Source of the DNA: Calonectria ilicicola
Taxonomy: Eukaryota; Ascomycota; Sordariomycetes; Hypocreales; Nectriaceae
Assembly (NCBI GenBank): GCA_020809705.1
Contig: CP085833.1
Span: 2,666,001-2,730,000, forward strand
DNA length: 64,000 nucleotides
Direction of reading: 5' to 3'
The notes under the pieces are model-generated. The model saw only the letters and a list, made by a program, of their open reading frames with translations, was not told where the DNA came from and searched no databases. Made by a program: the position numbers and the translations under genes. Of the stretch, positions 12,653 to 26,190 are shown piece by piece (position 1 is the first letter of the stretch; every line of letters begins with the position of its first letter).

Positions 12653-13286
12653 TGCCACTTCCCTTTTCCCACTTGGCGCCTCTCCAGCCAGATCTGCGAC
12701 GCGACCGCACTCGGCCGCTCTCTGTCCCATCCATCCCATGGTCCATGGTCGCGGGGCGTGCCGTTGACCAACCGGCCGTATTGTCACGTCACTCTCTCTC
12801 TCCATCCCACTCCCACTACCACCACTCCCACTCCGACCCCCCGTTCGAGCGATCCCGCCATCTATTGGACAGCTCCGGCCATTGCAGAAATATTTTAACC
12901 CCGACATCAAATACCACATGAGCGTCCTGTTCACCTTTGCCAAGTGGCACATGCATAGAGAGTGCCGTGCCCACAATAGGCCGTCCTGCGTCTTGGTCCA
13001 ACTCTACCGGTGAAGCGTTGCCCAACCTCATCGTCCATTGTATAGATGCCATCTGCATTGCTGCCTCCCTGCTTTGACTGACCACTGAGGGAACCTCTGG
13101 CCCCCATCGTTTTTCACCGAGTATGCGCTGTTATCATGTCTCGCAACCTAAGTGCATAGTAGTAGTCCCCGATTATCGGTATAATCTCAGACAAGACAAT
13201 GACAACAAACCAAAGCCTGCATCATCATCATGATGCCCACTTTCTCCTCTCCTCTTTCTTGCTAGCTTGGGAGCGAATCTCAGAGC

Positions 13287-13333
13287 CACCTCTCACCTCT
13301 CTCACCTCTCTCACCTCACCTCCCTCACCTCAC
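13287..13333. repeat. CACCTCTCT-type tandem repeat
   Basis: Degenerate tandem copies of CACCTCTCT and CACCTCAC units form a 47-bp pyrimidine-rich tract without coding potential. Confidence 0.8.
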
Positions 13334-13998
13334 TGAGCCCAACACCATCTAGGCCCGACAACCCACAAATCACGTTGATTTGTATGAACCCTCCCGCCAT
13401 CTCCAAAGCATGCCCGCCTCCTCACGTGCCATGCATCTGCACCAATTGTAACCGTCGACCTGGGTAGAAAAGGTTCATCAGGTCACATCCCTTGCTTGTA
13501 ATGAAACCCTACGTAGGTTCGTGGCCTTCTTACGCCCCCCCTGAAAACTACCAATACTTCCGTGGCATTGCTTCCTGTACGCAATTCTGGGCTTATTCTC
13601 AGCTGGTTCACGCCGCGTCCTCTGCAACCCGGCTTACACACCAGTAGCCTACTAATGCCTGCTATTTCAGCATAACCCGCGCAAAGCTTTTTCTTTCATT
13701 CTTTTAGTTGCGAACATCCAAGAGAAAAACACACTTTATTATGCCCTATATAATGTGCTACGCCGTTCCATGTCCACTACCTGCGAGATAGAATCAGGGG
13801 TATCTGGCTTCCTGCCACTTCCAGTGCATTTATCAATCCTATCCCATACCAGATTACCAACAAAGGCGCTCAATCCGTGTCAGCCTTTTAAAAAGTTCCT
13901 CAAAGACAAGTATACTCCATCCCAGCGCCTGGGGAAAAAACCCATCATGTCCCGCCTCCCTAAAGCAGTGGTATTAATGCAACGGACCGACTAGGTAA

Positions 13999-16354
13999 TC
14001 ACACCACAGCAGCACTCCCGTTCATCAACTTGCGTTTTTTGATCCTGGATTCATCTGCCCGATCCTCTAACGCCTCGACTCGTTCTGATAACATCCTAAC
14101 CTGGTCTCCTGACGGGATTGTGGCTGCCATATGCTCCACAATTTCGGCGTACAGTTGTTTCGTACCAAAATGATTCGCCCAGTTGTCGAGGTGTAAGATC
14201 TGGAATTGATGCGTGTTCATCCTTTCCCCAAGGTCATGATGAACTTGGGCCAGGTGATTTTTAAGAATTGAAAGCTCCCTTCTCTGCGCCATGGAACTGC
14301 TGTCTTGTGATTGTATTTGGCCGTCGATTGATGACTTCCACTTTGTAAGCTCCTCTCGAGCTTCCTCAGTCGCTTTCTTCAATTCTGACACACGGCCCTC
14401 TAACTCCTTTACGGAGACATCTGTTGATGATCTGGCCGTTCTCTCCTTATCGATGAATTTGCCTACTCCGTCTGCAATGCCGTTGAACTGTGTCTGAAAG
14501 CGGCCGACCAATCCATCCTCAACTTTTTTGAGTCGTGGGGTCACGATCCTGAGCACTTCCGATTCAGTCATGGCATTACTTGGCTCTTGGGTAGGTTGCT
14601 CTATGATTTGTTCAGGCTGTTTAGGTTGGGTCATCTCAAAATCAGCCAATTCTGACTTGATAATCTTGACAATGTCATTCTCCGACAGGGTATTTTGACT
14701 AGTCTCCAAAAGCTTGTCGATTCGAGGTGCACGTTCAAGTAGTTGGTTAATGCCATCTGGCATCTTTGGGGTTGTCGATTGCGACGATTGCATTGAAATG
14801 ACATCGCTTTTTATAGTCTCCTGGCGACTCCGCAGGCTCTCCACCGATGCCTCATTCTTCTGTGAGAGTTCTGAGCAGGCTTGTACTTTAACAAATGCAG
14901 CCTCTGCTTTTTCCCTTGCAGTTTTTGCTGATTTTGAGAGCGTGATAACATCATTTTGTAGTTTCTGGAGGTTTGGAAGCTGCTTTAAAACGTCCTGGAG
15001 TGAGGGCCATTTCTGTACTAATAGTCGTATGATTGGCAACTCGGAAGAAAGTTCGTTTAGTTGTGGTAGTGTAGCCAACAATTCATCCAGTTTTGATAGT
15101 TTACTTAACAGTACTTCCAAAGGGCGTAGTACGTTGAGGAAATTCTGCTGGGATGCCAGTTTTTCTGATAGTTTCTCGACCACAGGTAGTGTAGTGACGG
15201 GGAGATGGCGTGCGATATTTTCTTGTATCGAGTTGATCTCCAGCTGCGCAGAGTCAAGATGCTTTCCCAGGCCTGAAAGTTTGCTATCATATCCCTCAAA
15301 CATTTTTTTCGTCTCATTTTCAGCATTTTTGATTGCGGCTTCACTCTCAGCCTTGGATTCCAACTCGTTTAATTTTATGTCAACTTTTTCATCTCGGTCC
15401 CCTAATCTTTCATTGAGATTTTTAAAGGATGTATTTTGCTTCTGATCCAGTGTTTCGAGTTTCTTTTCCAGCTGGTGATATTTTTGAGTGATGTCGTCAA
15501 GGTCCCCTTTGAGGGTTTGGTTCTCAAATTCGAGCTTGGATTCCTGCTTGTGGGACGTCTCATACTGGGTCCTTAGCCCGTCAAGATCAGATTCAAAACG
15601 GAGTTTGAGCCTATTAAGCTCGATATCCAGTTGGTTCCGGAAGGATTCTGCTGTGGAAGTCTGAAATTGCATCAACCGTTTGTCAAGGTCTTCGTCCCGA
15701 CGAGAGGCAGTTTGAGAGAAGGCTGGTATAATAGAAGAAAAGTCCGATGCTAGCTTGTCGTCAATGGCTCTGATACGGTTATCACATGATGAAACCTCAT
15801 TCTCGGCTGTCTTAATTTGGTTTTGAAACATCTCAACGACTGAGGCGAACTCCACGTGCTTGGTACCAGAACGTGCGTGATCTGCGCGCAGCTTTGCAAG
15901 ATTCTTTTCTGCATTTTTCCGTTTCTGAACCCAGGTGGCCTTGTCACAGATGAGACTTGAAAAAGCTTTGATATTCGCAACTTCCGTTGTGGAGTCCGAT
16001 TTGGTGGAGTGTCGTGCTACACACGAGTTAAAAAAAAAAAAAATAAGCTACCACAAGGGATCGCTCCAAACACTATCACACACCTTGGTCTGTAGGTTTA
16101 TCCGCCGCGATGGGCGTTGACTGTGTCGAGCTCGACTTTCGACTTGGAGATCTATGAGAGGGATGCGCGTCCTTATTCCGATCCCAATCTCGCGGCTCAT
16201 CATGGAAATCTGAACTCCGCCGGCGGAAGACACCCGGAGGGGGTGAGCCGCGAAATCGAGCTGGACTGGGGCCTCTACGGTCTGCATCTTTTGGGTAGCG
16301 ATCACGGCGTTGAAAGTCTGAAGGCCGGCGTTCGTAGTCGTAGCGCCTAGACAT
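13999..16354 (-). CDS. Coiled-coil protein with RS/RD-like N-terminus, unknown function
   Basis: There are two exons, 16354-16084 and 16016-13999, joined by a 67-bp intron that has a long T tract on the coding strand before its TAG acceptor. The product is 762 aa. The first 90 residues are rich in Arg/Ser/Pro/Asp (MSRRYDYERRPSDFQRRDR), typical of disordered RNA-processing or chromatin proteins. The second exon continues with a basic segment (WVQKRKNAEKNLAKLRADH) and then about 600 residues of heptad-like coiled coil, interrupted near the middle by a Leu/Pro-rich stretch (LPQLNELSSELPIIRLL). It ends with the basic nuclear-type signal RIKKRKL. I do not recognise the family; it looks like a lineage-specific nuclear structural or tethering protein. 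The spliced frame continues smoothly across the junction, which supports the model. Confidence 0.8.
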
Positions 16355-17730
16355 ACTCGCTATCATAACTGCGCAGCCGTCGGTGCCAACATGTATGAAG
16401 CAGAGGGTGGTAGTGATAGGGTGAGACGCAGCGTGCGCAGTCCCCTCGCGCGTCCCCTCAGGCAAGTCGTGAGGGATTCGTTGGCGCAGGTAAGATCAGA
16501 CAAAATGGAGTATAAGTGGATCCGATTGGGCGCGATCGGGACGTGGGTTCACATTCGCCGCCAGCCCAAGAGACGCGTTCAGTGTCTGAATCGGAGATTT
16601 CTATTTCTTGCGAGGTGGAAGAAGTGTCCCCTCAGAAAGGGGGGGGGGGGGGTCAGGCAAAGGAAAAGGGAAATCTAATGAGGGGAGCCAGCTCGTGGCG
16701 CGAAGGAGAAAAAAGCAAGACCAGCAAGGGACAAGCGATATGATACAAATAAGTGACGGTCCCGCACCTGCTGCCACTGGGCATACCTTGGGGAGGGTGG
16801 TCCTCAAATAAAAAGACGGAGAATGGAGAATGGAAGCAAATTGTACCTACGGATCGCTGCAGTGCCAGGCAGGTGCGCTGGCCAGTAGTAGCGTTGCTGG
16901 CAGGGTTCTTGTGTTGGCCGGGTGGTCACCGCTTGCGGGCAGTTGCGATCGGGAAGTCAATCCAGTGTTTGATTGCTTCTTGGGCAACGTTTGTGGGTGA
17001 ATCATGGCAGCTTCGCTAGCGGATCACGAGCCAAATTGCAGTAGCGGTCTACAGGTGGTCGGAGCTCCTGTTTGCAGACTGTGTTTGTTATTTGTTCTGA
17101 TCTGATATATGAGAGGCGTCGTCCTGAGCCAGAGAGCAAACGTCTCTGCCCCAAAAAAAGTAATAACGAATGTAAGACGGTTCTTTTCCTCTTTTGTCGC
17201 CCCCCATGTTAAACCTGTATCACATGGCATGATAGGCCTGCGCGGGCAGTGTAAGCCATTGGTACGATCACAGTGTTACGCTCCATCGTCCAGAGCAAGA
17301 TGGCTTGATTGGATTGTTCTCGGGTCATCGTCGTCATGCAGCCTGGAAATGTCTCGGTTCCTCATTGCGACCCCCCGAAGCTGTGACAGCAGTACCAAAC
17401 CAACGCAGCGCCAGCACTACCTGCAGTCTTGGGTTTGGAGCAACCGTGCAGACCCCAAAGCCAGTGGTACTTTGTAGTGAAGTACCCTGACGAGGAAGCG
17501 CCTGTCTGTTGAGGCGGTGCTAGCGCGTAATGTGTGGCGCACCATCTAACTAGGCGCCAGCCGCGCACCCAGGCCCATGTTTTTTTTCTCTGGCAGTTTC
17601 ATGCAGGAGAGCCAGGGAGCTTCCCAATCTCCAGCCTCACACCTCGCAGGCACTTCTTTAGAACTGCCAAACTCATTTTTCATCCCCAACATTGACATTT
17701 GGCCGCCTGGTTGGCGCAATACGCGACAAA
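16355..17730. other. Divergent promoter region, coiled-coil gene / RVB2
   Basis: This is 1.4 kb holding a 14-G run (16639-16652) and short overlapping ORFs without recognisable content. Nothing else is supported. Confidence 0.5.
16639..16652. repeat. Homopolymer G14
   Basis: A run of 14 consecutive G lies in non-coding DNA. It could fold as a G-rich structure and is prone to sequencing or assembly length error. Confidence 0.9.
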
Positions 17731-19265
<1,535 letters not shown>

Positions 19266-19629
19266 AATAATCGGCAAGCAGGCCTGGCGTTTGGGAATCG
19301 GATGTGGTCAAAGACGGATGTGATGGATATTGTACCATACGATTAGTGGCGTAGACGGGTCCGTCAAAAGATGAAAACGCAGAAATAGTCTTTTTTCTTT
19401 CTATATGGATATGGATATCATACGCGTGTATCAAACTCCTCGAGATGGCGTTCGGCCGATGTTTGCAAGTGCACATGCCTCATAGACAATGTAGCCCTCA
19501 GTGCAGTTCACTCTCGATCAATGGGACCATTTCAAAACCCCAAAACCCTCGCTAAACGCCAACCAGCCCATTAAATGCAGCTTGCACATGTCTACAAACC
19601 ATCAAAACATATTTTAGCCCTTTCTTTAG
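19266..19629. other. Convergent 3' region, RVB2 / lectin-like gene
   Basis: This is 364 bp between two stop codons that face each other. It presumably holds both 3' UTRs. No other feature is seen. Confidence 0.5.
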
Positions 19630-21048
19630 CTACCCAAGCTCCTCCAGATCGCTCCATACGGAATCATCCTGGGAAGACATGACGAGCTTGGAGTTTTGGA
19701 AGTAGAACAAGCGAACCTTGTCGCTCCATGCAATGGACGCGATGCTGCTATCCGGTTTGCCCCAGGATTGGGCGTGGTTACTGTGCCACGGCTCCGTCGT
19801 ATTCATAAAGTAGGACAGAATGTTGCCTGTGGACGGGTTGGTGTAGTACAAGCGGTACGACTCAAACCCCGGCACATAGACGCTCGAAAAGGCATTGCTC
19901 GGCGACCAGCTGGAGCCGGGGCTATCAGAGATGGTCTCGGCTAGTATTGGCGGTTAGAAATGAACCAAAGTGGTACGAAAGGGGAGCGGGGGTGTTTGGG
20001 TTTTGTGTGTCACATACTATCGTCTGCTCCGAGAAGGTCGGAGTAGTCAACATACTCCAGTCTCTCCGTCGAGTTGGCCACATAAAACACATGCAGGTTT
20101 GTCTTATTCTCCGCGGCTGCGGCAATAGCCGAGCCCTCATAGACGCCACCAACTAGGTTAGAGCTCGACCAATTCCCATTGTCGTTGTGCAGGACCCAGA
20201 TGTTGGCCTTGGTGGCCTGGAAGTAGACGCGCATCGAGTCGTTGCTGAGTTGCAAGGCCGCGAGCTTGGAATCTGCGTGGACGCCGTTCTGCGCATCTGC
20301 CGAGATGATCTCATTTGAGTTCACGGAGCAGCCGTCGGTGGAGTCAATGGCGCCACAGTCGAGAACGGCCCGAGCAATCTGCGGCTCATTGTTATCCGTC
20401 GTCATGTAGTACAGGTCCGTCACGATTGTGTCGCCATCCATTCGGGCCGCTGCAGCCAGAGGGGCACCCCAGTTGGGCTCGATTGTCAAGTTCACGGTGG
20501 AGGACGAGCCGGTGCCTTTGTCGTTGTGGACGCGTCGGTATTTGATGCTGGTCGTCTTCAGATCGTTGAAGAAGACTTGCGAGTTTTGCTGTTTATCTTT
20601 GGTGACAATTGCGGCCGTCATACATCGCTTGTCGGCATCTATAGGACCTGTTGTAATGTTCGATACAGACCCTGAGCTCTCAGCATCATTGGTCTTGTGC
20701 GCCTTGAGGCCTCCTACAACACCGCCGACTATGGCAGCTATTAACACAACAGCGATGACAGCAAGAACAATAAAGAAGGTCTTGCGTTTCATGCCACAAG
20801 TCCTGCGATCGGCCGGTATCGTGGAATCAACGGCGCCATCGCCTGGGGTATCACTCCCATTGCTTTTGTCCGAGTCTTGTTTGTAAGAGGTTTCATCAAC
20901 TGGAATCAACCCCTCGGGAGTTTCGTGAACGAACTTGTCACGACCTTCCAGGTCCACTTGTGGTTCCGTCGTCACCTCGGGTGCAGTGGTGGGATCTGGG
21001 GGGCCAGCGACCACCGTGGGATATCTTTCATCGTCGCGCTGGCGGTAG
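19630..21048 (-). CDS. Single-pass membrane protein with lectin-like propeller domain (5' end unresolved)
   Basis: Two exons can be read, 21048-20018 and 19940-19630, with a 77-bp intron between them; together they give at least 446 residues. The upstream boundary at 21048 is a CTGAC..AAG acceptor whose codon phase requires a 5' exon that I could not place; no in-frame ATG precedes the transmembrane region. The N-terminus is acidic and disordered (about 80 aa). A basic stop and hydrophobic helix follow (KRKTFFIVLAVIAVVLIAAI) with a Gly-rich end, indicating a type II membrane protein. The extracellular part has several repeats with hydrophobic-aromatic strands such as MRVYFQATKANIWVL and YRLYYTNPSTG, like the fungal fucose-specific lectin (AAL) propeller. 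It also carries several Asn-X-Ser/Thr sites. Sugar binding is not demonstrated by the sequence. Confidence 0.7.
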
Positions 21049-23111
21049 CTTATTGTCAGTATGAGCCTGAAGCAACAATGGGTGACGTGGGTAGGGGCAA
21101 GTGAAGGGTTCTATACCATAATAAAAATAGATCTTGATTGATTGTTTGATCAATACGCTGCTGTCGATTATATATGTCTTGGAGCCTGAGACCTGCAGGA
21201 CCGCCACAGAGGATGACAGAACTGGAATCCGTGAGGATGTGAAGGTCACGAAATGCGGGCTGGTAAGGGGGCTACAAATGAAGGAAATCAAGAAAGGCAC
21301 ATCAAGGCAATCATCACCTAGCAAAGCAAGCTAGCAGCTGGTCTGTTGAAACGGCTGCAGCAGTGGGATGGGGTTGGCACGCGCCAACGGAGGCTAGTCT
21401 TAAGGAGAGCATCTTCCTGGGCATCGCATATCGGCGCACATGTTCTTTTATCAATTCTAGTCCATGATGATCTCTGATCTTGCCAAGCCAGTTGAGTAAT
21501 GGAGAGCGAATGTTGCTGAGCTGAAGTCTCCCCTGTTCCCTGCCACAAGCATCCTAAGCATCGAGGACGACATACGTGCAGGCAGAGGCCTGTGGTTTTG
21601 GGCGGATCTTACAGGAGTGGGGCGAAACAAGCCTTGCAAGGCCAGCCGCCCCCTTGGAGGACATGATGTGGTTGGGTGGGCGGGAGACGATCAGTCCAAA
21701 TGGATGACACCTTGGCTTCCTTAGCGTGGAAACAAGCCTGGGGGCGCTTGTTAGTGGGAAACGGGGGCTATAGTGCGCAGATTAGGTCTGGGTGATGATG
21801 AAGGTGGCTTTTCCTAATTATTTTTGCTTAGGAGAGACAATCATAGCTTTGGCGGCCTACAGCCGCATCAATATGTCTTGGTGTAAAACACAGATGTCGC
21901 ATTGCTCGTTATCCCCGCTCAGAAGGCGTTGGAGGGATTCTACCAAAAGAAGACATATATCAACCGCCCCTGCCTGCATGCAACGCTCAACAAAGCAAGA
22001 ATCCTGACCTCACTAAAAATAAACATCCCCAGGCCTATCGTTTCAAACACAGGACGTCTCATTCGGGCCGCCACTGGGAGCACTTCACAAGCCTCAGAGG
22101 CCAGAGGCTGAGCAGTGGCGATACTGGTTTACATTGGATGATTGCCAAATTTGGCCCCCCAGGATGATTGGGCCGTCTCTCACCTCTGACTCCGCACTTG
22201 GTCTAGTCTAGCGCTCAACATGACGCAAGATATGCTGGGGGTGTCGGCCGAGGACGTGAATGTAGATATAGACGGTTTAGGATTCACCTCAGCCGTCGAT
22301 TGAAGAAATCAGATGCTGCAGTGCAATCAACTGTCAGAGTTGCACCCTGAGATCGCCATGGACTAATAAGCAGGTGGTTGCAAGCGCACTTACATACATC
22401 GGTTGCTCCGACCGAGGCCCCGAGGAGGTAGGTGAAAGATTGACATGATGGCCCAAAGCATATCCAAAGTTCCTGATTGCATGGGTAAGCCATGTCTTTT
22501 GCATAAGGACCAGGTCGTGGATGATGAATGAACCCGTTGACAGGGCTTAGTGTCGATACCACACTGCGCGGAAATCTGACACGCTGCAACACACACCAAT
22601 GCTTAGACGAAATCAATAGCGGACATCAACAATACGAATAAATTTAGAGGTGTACAATCCAATAACATGTCCTTATCGATGTATATAAGCGGCGTTCATT
22701 CGTCCTCCGCCCTTTCTTACTGGAGGCGAACGAAAGCATACTGACTGGTATTCTGCATATTCCTCTATCTGGCAACGAGGACACCAAGCCTGGCACATGA
22801 AGCATGAAACGATGTCACCACAGGCCCTACACAATGAGTCGGGGTGTATAGGTAGGAAATAGTGAACCCCCTAACCCAATTTGGCCTTTCAGAAATGTAT
22901 TTCGTTGCTCCACGCAGACTTTGTAGTCTTGCTCTGCTCCTCCGTTCTACGTCTCTATTCCCTCATCTCGTCACAGAAACCTCCGGTTGTGATGATTCAG
23001 GAGCGCACAAGAGATTTTAATGAGGATTGGCATTCTTGATGCAGGCTCCAAAATAAATATACCTATGTATCAATATTTACAATAATACACCACCTCTCAA
23101 GGCACTCTCAA
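21049..23111. other. Intergenic region upstream of lectin-like gene
   Basis: This is about 2 kb. It must contain the missing first exon and promoter of the lectin-like gene. A TATATAAG element at 22682-22689 faces the + strand but no + gene follows it. The remaining short ORFs have no recognisable content. Confidence 0.45.
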
Positions 23112-24033
23112 TCAAGCGGATGTATCACAAGGCTGAGCCTTCGATGGCTCGAGCCCGTAATATCCAGAGAATTCATCTTGGTCGGCTTCAAGAATCGTAT
23201 GTTCCATCATGTGCGAAATGCGCTCAGCTGGTTCAGAGCCCCAGAAGGTCGTGATGAAGGCAAAGATGAGGTCCAGAGCAGATGTGACCTAGAAGATTGT
23301 TAGCTTTCAATTTCCGAGCCTCACAACTCGCACATCGCCTCTTGATGTTGAGCAAGTAAAATTAGGGGGAAACACTCACGCCTGAGGAAGTCCAAACTTT
23401 GCCGTCGATAACGTAGCGTGCAGGCGTCACCCAATTAACGTTGGGTCCCTTTTGCGTCATGGTGGCCCAAGCATTCTTGTTGGTCGTCGCCAAATGCCCA
23501 TCAAGTACACCCGCCTGCGCGGCAACGCCAGATCCAGTACATATCGTCATGAAAATTTTGACCTTTGGGAACATTTTCTTGATGTAGGCTATCTCGGACT
23601 CCAAGTTAGGGGAACGCGCGCCACCGCCGCCAGGGACAATGAGGACATCCAGGTCAAGGTCGTCATCGAACGTGTTGGTGGGCTGGAACGAAGGGAAGAA
23701 GCTCGAGTTGAACTTATTCATAGTAATTGGTCGCGTTTGAACGGGGTCAAACGTCTTCGCGATAAGATGAAGATTCATTTGCTGGTACAACAAGGACATC
23801 AGCTGCAGAGGGTCCAGCGTGCCAAAGACGTCCACCAAGTCAAAGGCTTGGAAGAGCACCATGCCGATGTTTCGAATTTCCGTGCCGTTGATATTTGGTA
23901 CTGCCCCAGGTGTAATGCAGGTCTGGTTTGACGCGGCTCTCGGGACGAGGCTTTGCTGAGAGGGCAAGGCCGAGGCAACAGATGGCGCCAGCAGGGCAAA
24001 GGCCCCAAGAATAGACGAAGCTGAAAAGCGCAT
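23112..24033 (-). CDS. Secreted DJ-1/PfpI-family protein
   Basis: There are two exons, 24033-23380 and 23288-23112, with a 91-bp intron; the product is 276 aa. The intron joins TSSG to VTSALDLIFAF, restoring the conserved strand-helix after the catalytic region. The nucleophilic-elbow Cys lies in FMTICTGSGVAAQAG and the preceding strand in DVLIVPGGGG, both hallmarks of the class I glutamine amidotransferase-like/DJ-1 fold. The first 22 residues (MRFSASSILGAFALLAPSVASA) are a clear signal peptide, so the protein is exported or vacuolar, unlike most cytosolic DJ-1 members. Several Asn-X-Ser/Thr sites fit that. Related cytosolic proteins include isonitrile hydratases and ThiJ-type enzymes; the substrate here is unknown. 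Confidence 0.88.
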
Positions 24034-26190
24034 CGTGGCTGGCGGTGCTTGTTGGTTATTTTGTGCCGATTGTTTGATGATAAAAAGAATTTAAAATTAT
24101 TGCTGGAGGGAAGCGAACTTGGCTCTCAATATGAAGAAGGCCAGAGAAGTGATACTGAAGACAGTGAAGGAGTGGATGCCTGTCCAAGAGTGGTAAATAA
24201 CAAAAGACTTGGGTTCTTATGTGAATCGCAGCGCTGAATACACAAGAGGAATCAAGCAACAGAAACGAGCAGGTGAGCAACACACTAAGAAAGGAAGGGA
24301 CCAACTGTCAAAGCATAGAGGACACTCAAACTATTATCGGGGTTCTTACTAGGGATCTTATACCCGTTCGCTCGCCCGTTCGTTCCCCAGAGATCGACGC
24401 TCCCGAACAAGCCAAAGAGCCTCACGGTGCGTCCCCGTCACCACCGAACCCACTGGGTCGAGAAACCAGCTCAAAACTTGCTCAACCCCCTCCCTCACTC
24501 CACCCGCCTCAAGGGCGGAACGCCAGCATTCGTTCCACCACATCCAATAGTTTGCAAAAAGCATCGAGTATCCTGATTCTCCTTGTTTTCAAATTAATTA
24601 AATCACGGAATCCTGCAGCGTTACAAGGCAGCCGCTTTCAAGCGCTCCACTCCAAGCTCCGCCAACTCCAGAGCCCGAATATACCAACATGGAGTTTTTT
24701 TCTTTTTCTTTTAGGCAATGTGACGAGACGCACAGTTACCAACACGCGAGGCGGTGATTACCAATCTCCTCTATTCTTGGCGCGAGATGCAACTAGATGT
24801 TGTCGCGCGCGAGGTGCTGACACAGATCGGCTGGTGTGTTTCCTATCAGTGACACCTCGCCAATCTGTTGGCCCAGATGGGGTCTTAGTCACTTGGCAAA
24901 GCGCATGGATAACGCCTCTCGCACAGGTTCAGAGCACAGAACTTTTGACTCAAAAAATCACCGAAGCCAGAATTGCGGCAAGGTAGGTAGGTTGGTTGTG
25001 CTGGATGTGAAAGTGAAATTTCGCCTATGCACCACTCCGAAACCCGCCATGGATCCGCAGCCCTGTATGCCGAGTTTCTGGTCCCTAACCATCGTGGGAT
25101 CGTGGGGGGGAGGTCAGCAGTTGCAGACACAGGATGACATGCCAATCAATCCCGTGCGCAGGAGCCATGGCAACGCGTTCCAGGATAAGCTTAATAACCC
25201 TCCGAAACTAGCCAAGCCATTCCTCCTGTCACCAGGAGCTAGCAAACCTGGGATAAAGGAGGAAAATTAAAAAAGCACCAATGGCGCGAGGGAGAGACTT
25301 CCCTTATTCTACTTTTCAAAATGGAAGGATTCAAAAGGCGCGCGGTTTCAATCACAACACCACCTTCGCTAACGCAATCGAAGTTGGTTGACCAGTGTTG
25401 CCGTTTCACCGTCATCAAACGGCCAGCCAATAACTGCCACGGGCACTCGCAACTTGAATCTCGGTAGGCTACCACCGTGGCATTTAGTAATTCCCACGGG
25501 TTGGCACGCCGAGGCGCAGAATACGGGAAATAAATTCTGCTTTGGGTAGACATAAGCGAGAAAACCAAATGAGAAATGATATATATTTTATATTCTATCA
25601 GTCTTATTTCTCCTGAACCCACCGGGAAATACTCGACAGTGGTCAGTTAGCTCAATTATATCAAACGCAGCAACTTGGCCAGTCTTCCGGCATTACCAAC
25701 AGATGAGGCCCCACGGCAAACAGCCAACGTTCATCCGATGTCTCCAATCTCCAACCTCTCGACTCGGCACACCCTCCCAAGACCTGGCTCAAACATGTTG
25801 CCTCACGGCCGAAATGGCCCCGTCATTGTGTCCAATAAATCATTCTCACATTTTTATCATATCACTAATCGCTACATCAGCTCATAGCATCTGATGCGCA
25901 ACAGAGCCACCGACTCTAGTCCTGCAACTCACTAAAATAGGCCTGTTAAATCATTATACTGCACCAGTCGCTCCAGGATCCAATGACTCCAGCGACCCAC
26001 CACCCATGACTCTGGCAACTTGTGGCCATTTTGTCCAAATCAACCATCATGTCAACGCCTGTGCCTTTCCCTGGGGAATTCCAGCCCTGCCAACAAAGCA
26101 AATGTTCCTTTCCGATTTCGCCGAGCGAGGAAATATGTATGGGTACAACAGATATTACTGAGCCAATCGCGCAAATGAGTGGTCGAAATA
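24034..26190. other. Intergenic region between DJ-1-like and bHLH genes
   Basis: This is 2.2 kb. A 237-codon open frame at 24273-24986 has no ATG in its first part and no recognisable domain. I see no gene, tRNA or repeat that I can support. Confidence 0.45.

Larger units (their letters stand above)
11597..13998. other. Long intergenic region with simple repeats
   Basis: This is 2.4 kb with no supportable gene. The part next to 11.6-12.2 kb is purine-rich on + (CT-rich on the minus strand) and is likely the leader of the Ebp1-like gene. It also holds an 11-G run (12355-12365), TGTTAGC x3 (12453-12473), a 13-bp direct repeat TGGTCCCCTTCCA x2 (12627-12652) and a CACCTCTCT-type tandem repeat (13287-13333). 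Confidence 0.5.

Noticed and set aside
14714..15445. 243-codon frame antisense to the coiled-coil gene
   Set aside because: Ser/Phe-rich translation is the mirror of Glu/Lys/Leu coiled-coil codons.
24273..24986. 237-codon open frame on +
   Set aside because: It starts at GTG, lacks an internal ATG in a useful place and shows no recognisable domain or family composition.
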